DNA from: Mariniradius saccharolyticus AK6
GTDB lineage: Bacteria > Bacteroidota > Bacteroidia > Cytophagales > Cyclobacteriaceae
Direction: 5' to 3'
DNA length: 64,000 nt
NCBI RefSeq assembly: GCF_000330725.2
Contig: NZ_AMZY02000007.1
Span: forward strand, 248,001-312,000
Shown here: one piece after another, positions 1-8,600 of the stretch
Layout: every line of letters starts with the position of its first letter
How positions within the stretch are numbered: position 1 is the stretch's first letter
Program-made: the position numbers and the translations under genes
Notes under the pieces: generated by a model
Told to the model about the DNA's origin: nothing
Databases searched by the model: none
Seen by the model: only the letters and a program-made list of their open reading frames with translations

Positions 1-146
1 GTTCGAAGCCATGTAGTTTTTTTTCATTGGAAGTAGGCATATCTCTACAGCCTCCTGCCCCGGGTTTTTCGCTATCAGTTTTCCAATCTGTTTTTTTTCC
101 TCCCCGATTTCAATACCTTTGCGCGCTTATTGGGCGCGTAGGCTGC

Positions 147-857
147 ATGAAGAAGATTGACTTTCAGGAACTGATTCTGTTTGAAAACGAGGATTACCTT
201 GTCATCAATAAGCTTCCCTATGTATCGACATTGGACGACCGTCACGAAGCGCAGAATATCCTGGACTTGGCCAGACAATACACCCCTGATGCCCAGGTGT
301 GTCACCGGCTGGACAAAGAAACTTCAGGATGCTTGGTCATTGCCAAGCACCCCGAAGCCTACAGGAATATCGCGATTCAGTTTGAGGACAGAAAAGTGGA
401 CAAAGTCTATCATGCAGTCGTGGAAGGCATTCACGAGTACGACAACTTGCTCGTAGACCGCAATATCCACGCGACCAACAAAGGCATCGCCAAGATAACC
501 AAGGAAGGCAAGCCGGCACAGACCTACTTCACCACGCTGCGGACTTATTACGGGCATTCCCTGATTGCCTGCAGGCCCGTGACGGGAAGGCTACACCAGA
601 TAAGGGTGCATTTGGCCCATCTGAAGACGCCTATCTGTGGAGATGAGACCTACGGCGGCAAACCACTTTATTTATCTGCCTTGAAGCGGCGGTTTAACCT
701 TAAAAAAGATACAGAGGAATTGCCCATCATGCAGCGGGTGGCGCTCCATGCGTTTGGGATTGGATTCGAAGGATTGAAAGGAGAGCGGATAGAAGTAGAA
801 GCTCCCTACCCCAAAGACTTTGATGTCCTGGTCAAACAGTTGGAGAAAAATCGCTAA
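147..857 (+). CDS. RluA-family 23S/tRNA pseudouridine synthase
   Basis: This 236-residue protein isomerises uridine to pseudouridine in rRNA or tRNA in the cytoplasm. The family signature HRLDKETSG is at residues 53-61, and Asp56 is the expected catalytic aspartate. The later motif GRLHQIRVHLAHL is the substrate-binding block, and the C-terminal end is typical of RluA/RluC/RluD. No N-terminal S4 domain is visible, as in short RluA-like members. The frame is open upstream to base 27, but the residues before ATG 147 are not conserved-looking, so I start at MKKIDFQ. It lies upstream of the ribosomal protein operon on the same strand, with about 120 bp and a promoter between them, so it is probably separate. 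The exact RNA target cannot be assigned from sequence alone. Confidence 0.9.
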   Translation: MKKIDFQELILFENEDYLVINKLPYVSTLDDRHEAQNILDLARQYTPDAQVCHRLDKETSGCLVIAKHPEAYRNIAIQFEDRKVDKVYHAVVEGIHEYDNLLVDRNIHATNKGIAKITKEGKPAQTYFTTLRTYYGHSLIACRPVTGRLHQIRVHLAHLKTPICGDETYGGKPLYLSALKRRFNLKKDTEELPIMQRVALHAFGIGFEGLKGERIEVEAPYPKDFDVLVKQLEKNR

Positions 858-890
858 CCCAAAGAAAATGTGGGCAATAATGTGCTTTCT

Positions 891-922
891 TTTGTTTGAA
901 AAAGAAAATACTTCTATCTTTG
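891..922 (+). promoter_or_regulatory. Bacteroidota-type promoter for rplM operon
   Basis: TTTG at 891-894 and TATCTTTG at 915-922 are separated by 20 bp. This matches the Bacteroidota primary sigma consensus (TTTG at -33, TAnnTTTG at -7). It lies 57 bp before the rplM start and after the pseudouridine synthase stop. Confidence 0.65.
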
Positions 923-978
923 TGTCCCTTTTTGAGGGTGAAGTATACATAACAAGCTAATAAACAAACATTTACACA

Positions 979-1422
979 GTGGATACATTAAGCTACAAAA
1001 CCAAATCAGCGAATGCACAGACTGTAGAGAAAAAATGGATCGTAGTGGACGCCCATTCTGCAGTGCTAGGTAGATTTGCCAGTGAGGTTGCTAGAATCCT
1101 GAGGGGCAAGCACAAGCCTTATTTCACCCCTCATGTGGACTGCGGAGACAACGTGATTGTCATCAATGCAGACAAGGTAAGGCTGACCGGCAGAAAGATG
1201 GACGAGAAAGTCTATGTACGTCATACCGGTTATCCAGGCGGACAGCGGATCTCTACCCCAAGGATGTTGAAAGAAAAATCAGCTTCCATCTTGGTAGAAA
1301 AAGCCGTAAGGGGAATGCTTCCCAAAAACAGATTGGGAAGGGATTTGTACAGAAACCTGTTTGTGTACAACGGTCCTGAGCATCCACATGCCGCACAGCA
1401 ACCAAAAGAAGTCAAATTTTAA
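979..1422 (+). CDS. rplM: 50S ribosomal protein L13
   Basis: Ribosomal protein L13, 147 residues, is an early assembly protein of the large subunit that binds 23S rRNA. The L13 hallmarks are present: the WIVVDAHSAVLGRFAS segment near the N-terminus, GDNVIVINADKVRLTGRK, the YPGG block and RGMLPKNRLGR. The start is GTG at 979. No ATG near the correct N-terminus gives the full domain, and the length agrees with the family. It is the first gene of a block with rpsI 11 bp downstream, which is the conserved rplM-rpsI pair of most bacteria. The block is probably transcribed from the promoter just upstream. Confidence 0.97.
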   Translation: MDTLSYKTKSANAQTVEKKWIVVDAHSAVLGRFASEVARILRGKHKPYFTPHVDCGDNVIVINADKVRLTGRKMDEKVYVRHTGYPGGQRISTPRMLKEKSASILVEKAVRGMLPKNRLGRDLYRNLFVYNGPEHPHAAQQPKEVKF

Positions 1423-1433
1423 TCTAGCAGTTC

Positions 1434-1820
1434 ATGGAAATCATCAACACAATCGGTAGAAGAAAGACATCTGTCGCAAGAATCTACATGAAACCCGGAA
1501 AAGGCGAGATCACGATCAACGACAGATCGATCGAGACTTATTTTCCGTTTGAGCTGCACCAGATCATTGTCAAGCAACCACTGGTGCTTGCGGGCGTGGA
1601 TGGCACCTATGACATCAAGATCAACCTGGACGGCGGAGGGATCAAAGGACAAGCAGAGGCAGCCAGAATGGCTATCTCCAGAGCGCTTTGCGAATTCGAT
1701 ATCGCCCACAGGCCAGCCTTGAAAAAAGAAGGATTCCTTACCCGTGACCCAAGAATGGTCGAGCGTAAGAAGCCAGGACGCAGAAAAGCCAGAAGAAGAT
1801 TCCAGTTCTCCAAACGTTAA
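1434..1820 (+). CDS. rpsI: 30S ribosomal protein S9
   Basis: Ribosomal protein S9, 128 residues, is a small-subunit protein whose basic C-terminal tail reaches the P site. The N-terminal [19 protein letters not shown] block, the central [19 protein letters not shown] segment and the extremely basic end ([17 protein letters not shown]) are diagnostic, including the terminal SKR. It follows rplM by 11 bp and precedes rpsB by 41 bp, so it is almost certainly co-transcribed. Confidence 0.98.
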   Translation: MEIINTIGRRKTSVARIYMKPGKGEITINDRSIETYFPFELHQIIVKQPLVLAGVDGTYDIKINLDGGGIKGQAEAARMAISRALCEFDIAHRPALKKEGFLTRDPRMVERKKPGRRKARRRFQFSKR

Positions 1821-1861
1821 TTGGGACTTTATATACCCTTTACTTTCATATTTATCTATTA

Positions 1862-2623
1862 ATGGCACAATTAGAATATAAAGACTTACTGGATGCTGGT
1901 GTTCATTTTGGACACTTGACGAGAAAGTGGGATCCAAGAATGGCGCCGTACATCTTCATGGAGAAGAACGGAATCCATATCATTGACCTCAACAAAACGC
2001 TTGTTTGCCTCGAAGAAGCATCCAACGCAATCAAGCAGATCGTTCGCTCAGGCAAAAAAGTCATGTTCGTCGCTACCAAAAAGCAGGCGAAAGACTTGGT
2101 GGCCGACGAAGCAAAAAGACTCAACATGCCTTTCGTGACCGAAAGATGGCTCGGCGGTATGTTGACCAACTTCGCCACCATCCGCAAATCCTTGAAGAAG
2201 ATGTCTTCCATCGACAAGATGATGAAGGAAGATTCCTACAAGAACCTGGCGAAAAAAGAAAGACTCATGGTCAGCAGACAGCGCGAGAAATTGGAAAATG
2301 TGTTGGGCGGTATCTCCGACTTGACCAGACTTCCTGCTGCTTTGTTTGTCGTTGACATCAAGAGAGAGCACATCGCGATCTCAGAAGCACAAAAGCTTGG
2401 TATCCCTGTTTTCGCATTGGTAGATACAAACTCCAACCCCAACGAGGTGGATTTCCCTATCCCAGCCAATGACGATGCTTACAAATCAATATCCTTGCTC
2501 GTCAAAGCATTTGGTGCAGCCATCGAAGAAGGTCTCTCCGAGCGTAAAAGAGACAAAGAAGATGCGAAGCTGACCGAAGAGGAAGAAGCTAAAAGAGCTG
2601 TCGACGCCGAGACACAAGAATAA
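1862..2623 (+). CDS. rpsB: 30S ribosomal protein S2
   Basis: Ribosomal protein S2, 253 residues, binds late to the small-subunit platform. The N-terminus ([19 protein letters not shown]), the TKKQAKDLV segment, [11 protein letters not shown], and [26 protein letters not shown] are all family signatures. The C-terminus carries a highly charged tail rich in Glu, Lys and Arg beyond the globular domain, common in Bacteroidota S2. rpsB is followed by tsf, the conserved order, but here a hairpin with a T-run and a palindromic repeat lie in the 192-bp gap. There is no strong Shine-Dalgarno sequence before the ATG, as usual for this phylum. Confidence 0.98.
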   Translation: MAQLEYKDLLDAGVHFGHLTRKWDPRMAPYIFMEKNGIHIIDLNKTLVCLEEASNAIKQIVRSGKKVMFVATKKQAKDLVADEAKRLNMPFVTERWLGGMLTNFATIRKSLKKMSSIDKMMKEDSYKNLAKKERLMVSRQREKLENVLGGISDLTRLPAALFVVDIKREHIAISEAQKLGIPVFALVDTNSNPNEVDFPIPANDDAYKSISLLVKAFGAAIEEGLSERKRDKEDAKLTEEEEAKRAVDAETQE

Positions 2624-2650
2624 TCCACTTTGATTTCATTTATTCAAAAG

Positions 2651-2690
2651 ATTGAACATGTGGCCCCGGCCTGTGTTCAATTTTTTGTTT
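2651..2690 (+). terminator. Rho-independent terminator between rpsB and tsf
   Basis: ATTGAACA at 2651-2658 pairs with TGTTCAAT at 2674-2681, with an inner GGCC/GGCC stem at 2662-2671. It is followed directly by a run of T at 2681-2686. It could attenuate read-through into tsf. Confidence 0.75.
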
Positions 2691-2695
2691 CTAAC

Positions 2696-2756
2696 AGACC
2701 TTTGAGGTTTTTATCACTACAAAGGCTTTTCAGGAAATTTCCAACCTCGAAGGTCT
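2696..2756. repeat. Palindromic repeat, ACCTTYGAGGTT family, long-loop copy
   Basis: AGACCTTTGAGGTT at 2696-2709 and AACCTCGAAGGTCT at 2743-2756 are inverted copies with 13 of 14 positions paired and a 33-nt loop. The same core recurs with a short loop at 27906-27938, 29146-29178 and 29926-29957. Here no heptamer array follows it. Confidence 0.6.
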
Positions 2757-2815
2757 TTGGACCTGCTGGTTGATCAAACAGACAAAAAGTTTAATCTCAT
2801 AAATTGACTAAAACA

Positions 2816-3646
2816 ATGGCAATTACTGCACAAGAAGTAAACAAATTGAGGCAAATGACCGGTGCCGGCATGATGGATTGTAAAAAAGCCCTTACAGAAG
2901 CAGAGGGTGATTTCGAAAAAGCAATCGACATCTTGAGGAAAAAAGGTCAAAAGGTATCTGCTTCCAGAGCCGACCGCGAAACCAAAGAAGGTACAATCGT
3001 CATCAAGACGAGTGCAAACGGTACCACCGGAACCTTGCTTTCATTGACCTGCGAAACAGACTTCGTGGCCAAAAACGAAGAATTCGTGGCTTTCGCAAAT
3101 ACTGCCTTGGATTTGGCGATCGCAAACAATGCAGCTACAGCTGCGGACGTTTTGGCGATTCCATTCGAAGGCATCACCATCGGCGAGAAAATCATCGAGC
3201 TTACCGGTAAAATCGGTGAGAAAATCGAAATCTCCCACTTCGAAGTCGTGAAGGGTGAAGCTGTAGTTCCTTACATCCACTCCAATGGCAAATTGGGCGT
3301 ATTGGTTGCGTTGAAAAACGTAAACGGTGCAGCTGTGGAAGAGGCTGGCAAAGACGTGGCTATGCAGATTGCTGCCATGAACCCAGTTGCTGTTGACAAA
3401 GACGGCGTAGATGCTTCGATTGTAGAAAGAGAAATCGAAATCGGCAAAGACCAAGCGAGACAAGAAGGCAAGCCTGAGGAAATGCTCGAAAAAATCGCCC
3501 TTGGCAAATTGCAGAAGTTCTACAAAGAGAGCACTTTGCTGAGCCAAGCCTTTGTAAAGGACAACACCAAATCCATCGCACAGTACTTGGACGGCGTCAG
3601 CAAAGGCCTGACAGTATCTGCTTTCAAGCGGATCTCCATCGGTTAA
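2816..3646 (+). CDS. tsf: Translation elongation factor Ts
   Basis: EF-Ts, 276 residues, is the guanine nucleotide exchange factor that recycles EF-Tu-GDP in the cytoplasm. The N-terminal UBA-like domain with LRQMTGAGMMDCKKALTEA is diagnostic. The core TETDFVAKNEEF-type motif appears as CETDFVAKNEEFV near residues 80-92, and the C-terminal LLSQAFVKD block completes the family pattern. A TTG four codons upstream (2804) could extend the frame, but MAITAQEVNKLR from ATG 2816 is the usual N-terminus. It follows rpsB as in most bacteria and ends before a strong terminator. Confidence 0.97.
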   Translation: MAITAQEVNKLRQMTGAGMMDCKKALTEAEGDFEKAIDILRKKGQKVSASRADRETKEGTIVIKTSANGTTGTLLSLTCETDFVAKNEEFVAFANTALDLAIANNAATAADVLAIPFEGITIGEKIIELTGKIGEKIEISHFEVVKGEAVVPYIHSNGKLGVLVALKNVNGAAVEEAGKDVAMQIAAMNPVAVDKDGVDASIVEREIEIGKDQARQEGKPEEMLEKIALGKLQKFYKESTLLSQAFVKDNTKSIAQYLDGVSKGLTVSAFKRISIG

Positions 3647-3670
3647 TTCCAAATACCCGAATAGCAAAAG

Positions 3671-3697
3671 AACCTCCGAAAACCCGGAGGTTTTTTT
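3671..3697 (+). terminator. Rho-independent terminator after tsf
   Basis: AACCTCCG at 3671-3678 pairs with CGGAGGTT at 3685-3692 around a short A-rich loop, followed by seven T. It ends the ribosomal protein block and lies between convergent genes. Confidence 0.9.
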
Positions 3698-3745
3698 GTT
3701 TTTGTATGGGCAAATAACAAGTTCGGAAAAACCTTTACGCGTCCC

Positions 3746-5200
3746 TTATTCAAAAAGCGGAAAAACGGCATTCGGACGATGGGCTTCCGCGAAACGTCTA
3801 TTGAACTCCGAGACCAAATCAGGGTATTGATCCGCCAGGTTTTTTGTTTCGGAAGGATCGTCGCGAAGATTGAAAATCTCCATCGTTGGATTCGGATTGT
3901 TTTTCACATTCAGTCTCACGGCTTTCCAGTCACCCATCCGAATGGCCTGCTTCCCCCCTTGCTCCACAAACTCCCAGTATAAATACTCGTGTTGAACTTG
4001 CCTCCCCTCTCCCAGTAGCGTGGGGACCATCGATATCCCATCCAACTCCGCGTCAATGGACACTCCCGCCAATTCGGCAAAAGTCGGCATCAAATCCCAA
4101 AATGCGGAAACATGGTCTGAAACCGAACCTGCTTTTATTTTTCTTGGCCAGTTGGCGATCAATGAAGTTTTGATTCCCCCTTCGTACAAATCCCGCTTGT
4201 ATCCTCTGTAAATCCCATTGCTGTCAAAAAAGTCTGGATCATTGCCACCTTCTTGGTGGGGTCCGTTATCAGAGGCAAAGACGATGATTGTATTCTCCCG
4301 GATACCAAGTACTTCTAGCTTCGCAATGATTTCACCGACATGGGCATCAAGTTTTTCGACCATCGTGGCATAGGTCGCCCTGGGATGTTTGACGGATTGG
4401 TAGCCAGGGATATTGATGCCGGGTCCATAGTCCCACCCAGCTGGCGCCACAAACTCCCTTTCGTCGCCAAACCTCTCCCGATATTTCTTGAAAATCGGAC
4501 TCTCCTCATCCGCAGCCAATTCCGCATGCGGGATAACCATCGGTACATACATAAAAAAAGGATTGCCGCTATTTGCCTCAATAAATTCCAAAGCGGCTTT
4601 TTGGATCACATCCGGCGCAAAAGTGGCTTTGTTTGTCCAGTCATTTCCAGGCAGGAAGACTTTCTCTGAATTCAGCCAAAGGTATTCTGGAAAATACCGA
4701 TGGGCATATCGCTGGCAATTGTAGCCAAAAAACTGGTCGAACCCCTGATTGATGGGATCACCCGAAGTACCGACAAATCCCAAGCCCCATTTTCCGAACG
4801 CCCCGGTGGCATAACCAGCCCTTTTCATCATTTTGGGTAAAGTAAGTACAGAATCAGGCATGGGATGCTGTCCCTCGGGTTGTATTTCCTTGTTTCCCCT
4901 GATTGGCGTGTGGCCTGTATGCAAACCCGTCATCAGCGCAGCCCTTGATGGGGCGCACACGGTCGCGCCGGAGTAATGATTGGTGAAAAGCATCCCCTCT
5001 CGTGCCAACTTGTCCAAATTGGGTGTCTCGATCTTGGTTTGCCCCGTAACTCCCAAATCGCCATAACCCAAATCGTCGGCCAGAATGAAGATGATATTTG
5101 GCTTGACGGATTTGTTGATCTGCCGGTCTGTAGTAATTGGGTAGACATCCCAACAAATGGTCAGAAAAAAAACAAGCTGAATGAAATGTGAATTCTTCAT
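3746..5200 (-). CDS. Secreted arylsulfatase-type sulfatase
   Basis: This 484-residue type I sulfatase would hydrolyse sulfate esters, probably on polysaccharides, in the periplasm or outside. A signal-like hydrophobic N-terminus is followed by NIIFILADDLGYGDLG with metal-binding Asp42 and Asp43. The sulfatase signature CAPSR at residues 82-86 has Cys82 as the residue converted to formylglycine by an FGE or anSME enzyme, neither of which is encoded here. GKWGLGF and the ASDNGPH metal-ligand motif are also present. It converges with tsf across the terminator at 3671. The substrate is not predictable from this alone. The nearby GH20-like glycosidase and HGSNAT-like protein would fit a sulfated amino-sugar glycan, but this is inference. 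Confidence 0.93.
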   Translation of the reverse strand: MKNSHFIQLVFFLTICWDVYPITTDRQINKSVKPNIIFILADDLGYGDLGVTGQTKIETPNLDKLAREGMLFTNHYSGATVCAPSRAALMTGLHTGHTPIRGNKEIQPEGQHPMPDSVLTLPKMMKRAGYATGAFGKWGLGFVGTSGDPINQGFDQFFGYNCQRYAHRYFPEYLWLNSEKVFLPGNDWTNKATFAPDVIQKAALEFIEANSGNPFFMYVPMVIPHAELAADEESPIFKKYRERFGDEREFVAPAGWDYGPGINIPGYQSVKHPRATYATMVEKLDAHVGEIIAKLEVLGIRENTIIVFASDNGPHQEGGNDPDFFDSNGIYRGYKRDLYEGGIKTSLIANWPRKIKAGSVSDHVSAFWDLMPTFAELAGVSIDAELDGISMVPTLLGEGRQVQHEYLYWEFVEQGGKQAIRMGDWKAVRLNVKNNPNPTMEIFNLRDDPSETKNLADQYPDLVSEFNRRFAEAHRPNAVFPLFE

Positions 5201-5429
5201 ACTAGGAATCTATAGATAAATACCTTCTTTTCAATCAAAAATATTGAAAAATGGCCCTTTCATGGTGACAATCGCAATACGCTTAGAACTTCCCAAAAAA
5301 CTCTCAGGTAAATTCTTTACATAATTCAATCCAATAATCGAATAATTCTTTCCTTGATGCCATTATTGAAAAAAATCAATAAAATACCAACCTAAATCTT
5401 TATTACCTAACAATTAAATTTTTATTTGC

Positions 5430-5459
5430 TTGTGGGGTTATGTTTTTTTCGTACCTTTT
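5430..5459 (+). promoter_or_regulatory. Candidate promoter in the 5201-5609 divergent gap
   Basis: TTG at 5430-5432 and TACCTTTT at 5452-5459 are 19 bp apart and approximate the Bacteroidota promoter. This AT-rich 409-bp gap separates the divergent sulfatase and giant secreted protein genes. I see no gene or clear operator in the rest of it. Confidence 0.4.
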
Positions 5460-5609
5460 AAAGTCTATTTTGAGTAATGAAAACTGTATTTCATTCTAAG
5501 CCAAACATGGATGTTTTTAAAAGTGCTTTACAACCCAATGAAATAAATCAGTTATCGAATGAACCCTTCGACTGTAACTTTTGAGAATTTCAACACAACC
5601 CAACTCATC

Positions 5610-8600
5610 ATGAAAAATATCTTGTCAAAGCTGAAGTTGCTTTTCCTTTTTCTGATCGCAATAACTGAGGTGGATGGCCAAACTGTAAGGCTGGAACAAG
5701 GCCAAAACGGAGGCATCAATAAACCTGCAGTAAGTCCAGTCAACTGGGCAACAGGAAATTCCAATGAAAGCAACAGTCACTTTTTTGAGGGACAATCGAT
5801 CCCCTACAGGCTTACAATTTCAAAATTGAGATCTGGCTTTCAAGGCGTTATTGAAATTGAGTGGGATACCAGAAGCAATGGGAAAAGTGCCGTTGACTAC
5901 ATCACAGGGTTTGACAGGATTTGCGAGGTCGTAGAGCCGGTTCCGGGTTTCCCATTCGGTTCATCGGCTTATGCCTACGCTAATATTCCCGCACCTGGTG
6001 GAAGCACGGGGATGCCACGGGAGAGTTTCAATAACATACCCTCCGAAGAACGCAGACTGGCAATCCACGGCGGTACATTTGGAGCAATCAGCTATGTTAT
6101 TCAGCAGAACCCTAGTTCAACAACAGCAATTACAAGATTGAGAATAGCATTTAGAGCGACTGGCAACCTTAGCGGCAACAATAACACTGTGGTCATCGCA
6201 TGGGGTGGGCATATCGCGAGCGCCGCCGATTGGGGTGAAGGTAATTCTGCTTCAAGCATCAATGGCTCACCTTATCATACCCGGGTTGTTTCATTGAATG
6301 GAAAATCTGTCGGTAGCCAAGACAGGTCAGTGCAGGCAGCCTCCACATCTGTGGATCTGGACGGGGAATGTGAAATACAAGGACCATCCGCGGTCTGCGC
6401 CGGGAATCTAGCGACCTATTCAGTGCCCGAGGGTGCAGAAAACTACCTCTGGTCAATTACTGGGGAAGGTCAAATAATGGGAGGTCAAGGATCCAATTCA
6501 ATTTCGGTCAATTGGACAGGCGCGGGCACAGTCTCGGTAGAAATTACCAGCCAATCCTCTTGCGGCCCAGTGTCTTGTTCCAAATCCGTTGAACTTTCAA
6601 CTCCAGCCAATTTGACTATCGAAGATGCTTTGGTATGTAGTGACGAACTCGGCGGTAGTACCGCTGTAATCGATTTGAATGATTACGCAACTACCGACCA
6701 GGGCAACTTGGTGTTCAGAAAAATTCTCCAAGATCAAAGCACAATCGAAATCCAAGATCCATCAAACTACATTGCCACCTCTGGAGATGTGATTCAGGTT
6801 GAACCCCAATCAGTCGGAGCATGTGCAGAGGAACCTGCGACTTTTTCAATTACCGTTGCTCAACGACAGACATTTGGAGTTTGTGCACCTTTCGCAGGAA
6901 AGGTTTATGACCTGATCGGATCCGAACTCACAATGCTATACAATTTATTCGATCCAGAAAATCCGGTCGAAACGAATGAGGTATATTACATTGAGGGAGC
7001 AAAAGTGCTCGTTGAGATTATTTTCAAGGACAAGTCGAACTTGCCAGCCCTGATCGGATTGTTGGAATCTCAATACCAATTTGAATTTACCTCTGATCTG
7101 ATCGACATCGAGGAATTTGAAGACGATTTCATCATCGCCGGTTTCTTACCAATCGGTTTGTTGGAGCAAATCAACCAAGAAGTACTTTATATTCAGGAGA
7201 TTCGGCCGGCATTTCCTCCGGTCACCAATAAGGGTATCACCACTACACAAGGGGATAAAGTGATGCGCTCTGACTTGGTCAAGTTTGGTTATTCCCATTT
7301 TGAAGGTGACCCCACCATAAATGGCACCGGTGTGAAAATCGGCGTGCTGTCAGACAGCTATGCGACCAGGACTGATGAGGGCGTAAACCCACTTGCAGTT
7401 GACATTGCAAATGGAGACTTGCCATCTGAACTTTATTTCTCCAAAGATTTGCCTAGCAGATACGGAAAGGGGACTGATGAAGGCCGTGCAATGATACAAA
7501 TCATACACGATGTAGCTCCTGGTGCACAGTTGGGCTTCAGGTATGGCGTAGTAACTGCCGGGGATTTTGCGAAAGGTATTTTGGAATTGGCCGAAGCCGG
7601 CAGCGACATTATCGTCGACGACATTACCTACATCACCGAACCATTCTTCAGGGATGGACGGGTAAGCAGGGCAGTCAATCAAGTGACGTCTGACGGAGTC
7701 TCCTATTTTACCTCAGCGGGCAATTTTGGCAGCAAGTCGTTCGAAGGAACATTCAATCCTGTGGTTGACAACACGGTCAGCTTACCGTTGAACGGAGGTA
7801 TTTGGCCAGAAGGGCGGGTTCACCAGTTTGCCAATGGTAGAAATACCCAATCCATCAAGGTATTCCCAGGTCAAAATGGCCCCGCGGTTTATATGATTGC
7901 CCTTCAATGGGATGACCCTTTGTTTTCAATTGAGCAACAAGGCAGTCAGTATGACTTGGATATTTATCTCAAAAACTTCCAAGGTGTACCACTTTTTGGG
8001 TTTAATAGAAACAACCAAAACGGTGATCCAATTGAAATTCTCTCATTTACAGTGACCGAGGAGACTACCGTTGAATTGCTTCTAGCGAGGGAATGCGGCA
8101 GCTGCGGCGATTTGGATTCCAATCGAGGGATCAAATTCAAATATGTCGTGTTCCGCGGGGAACTTGACCCCAACGATCCCAATGGCATCAACTCTTCTAC
8201 GATCGTAGGACATGCAAATTCTGAGGGGGCTTTGACCGTAGGTGCTGTTCTTTATGCCAATACTTCGGTATTTAATTTTGACCCAAGCCTCGTGCCTGCT
8301 GGCACTCCTCCATTTACCGTAGCAACATTCTCCTCACGTGGGGGAACAACTTCCGAAAACGAGATAAGGAACAAACCGGACTTTGTGGGACCAAACGGAA
8401 TAAATACAACAGTCGATCTTGGCGCGCCAAATCTTGAAAACGATGATTTCCCTAATTTCTTTGGAACCTCCGCAGCTGCGCCTCATGCAGCTGCAGTGGC
8501 GGCATTGATTAAGCAGGCAAGGGTGAAATATTATCCGACCACCAATCCTCCCGGATGGATTGGTGGTCCAGGGGTAAGCCTTCCAGCGGACATCAGACGG

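Noticed and set aside
1-146. Coding extension of the pseudouridine synthase to base 27
   Set aside because: The extra residues are Phe/Pro-rich and unlike the family N-terminus.
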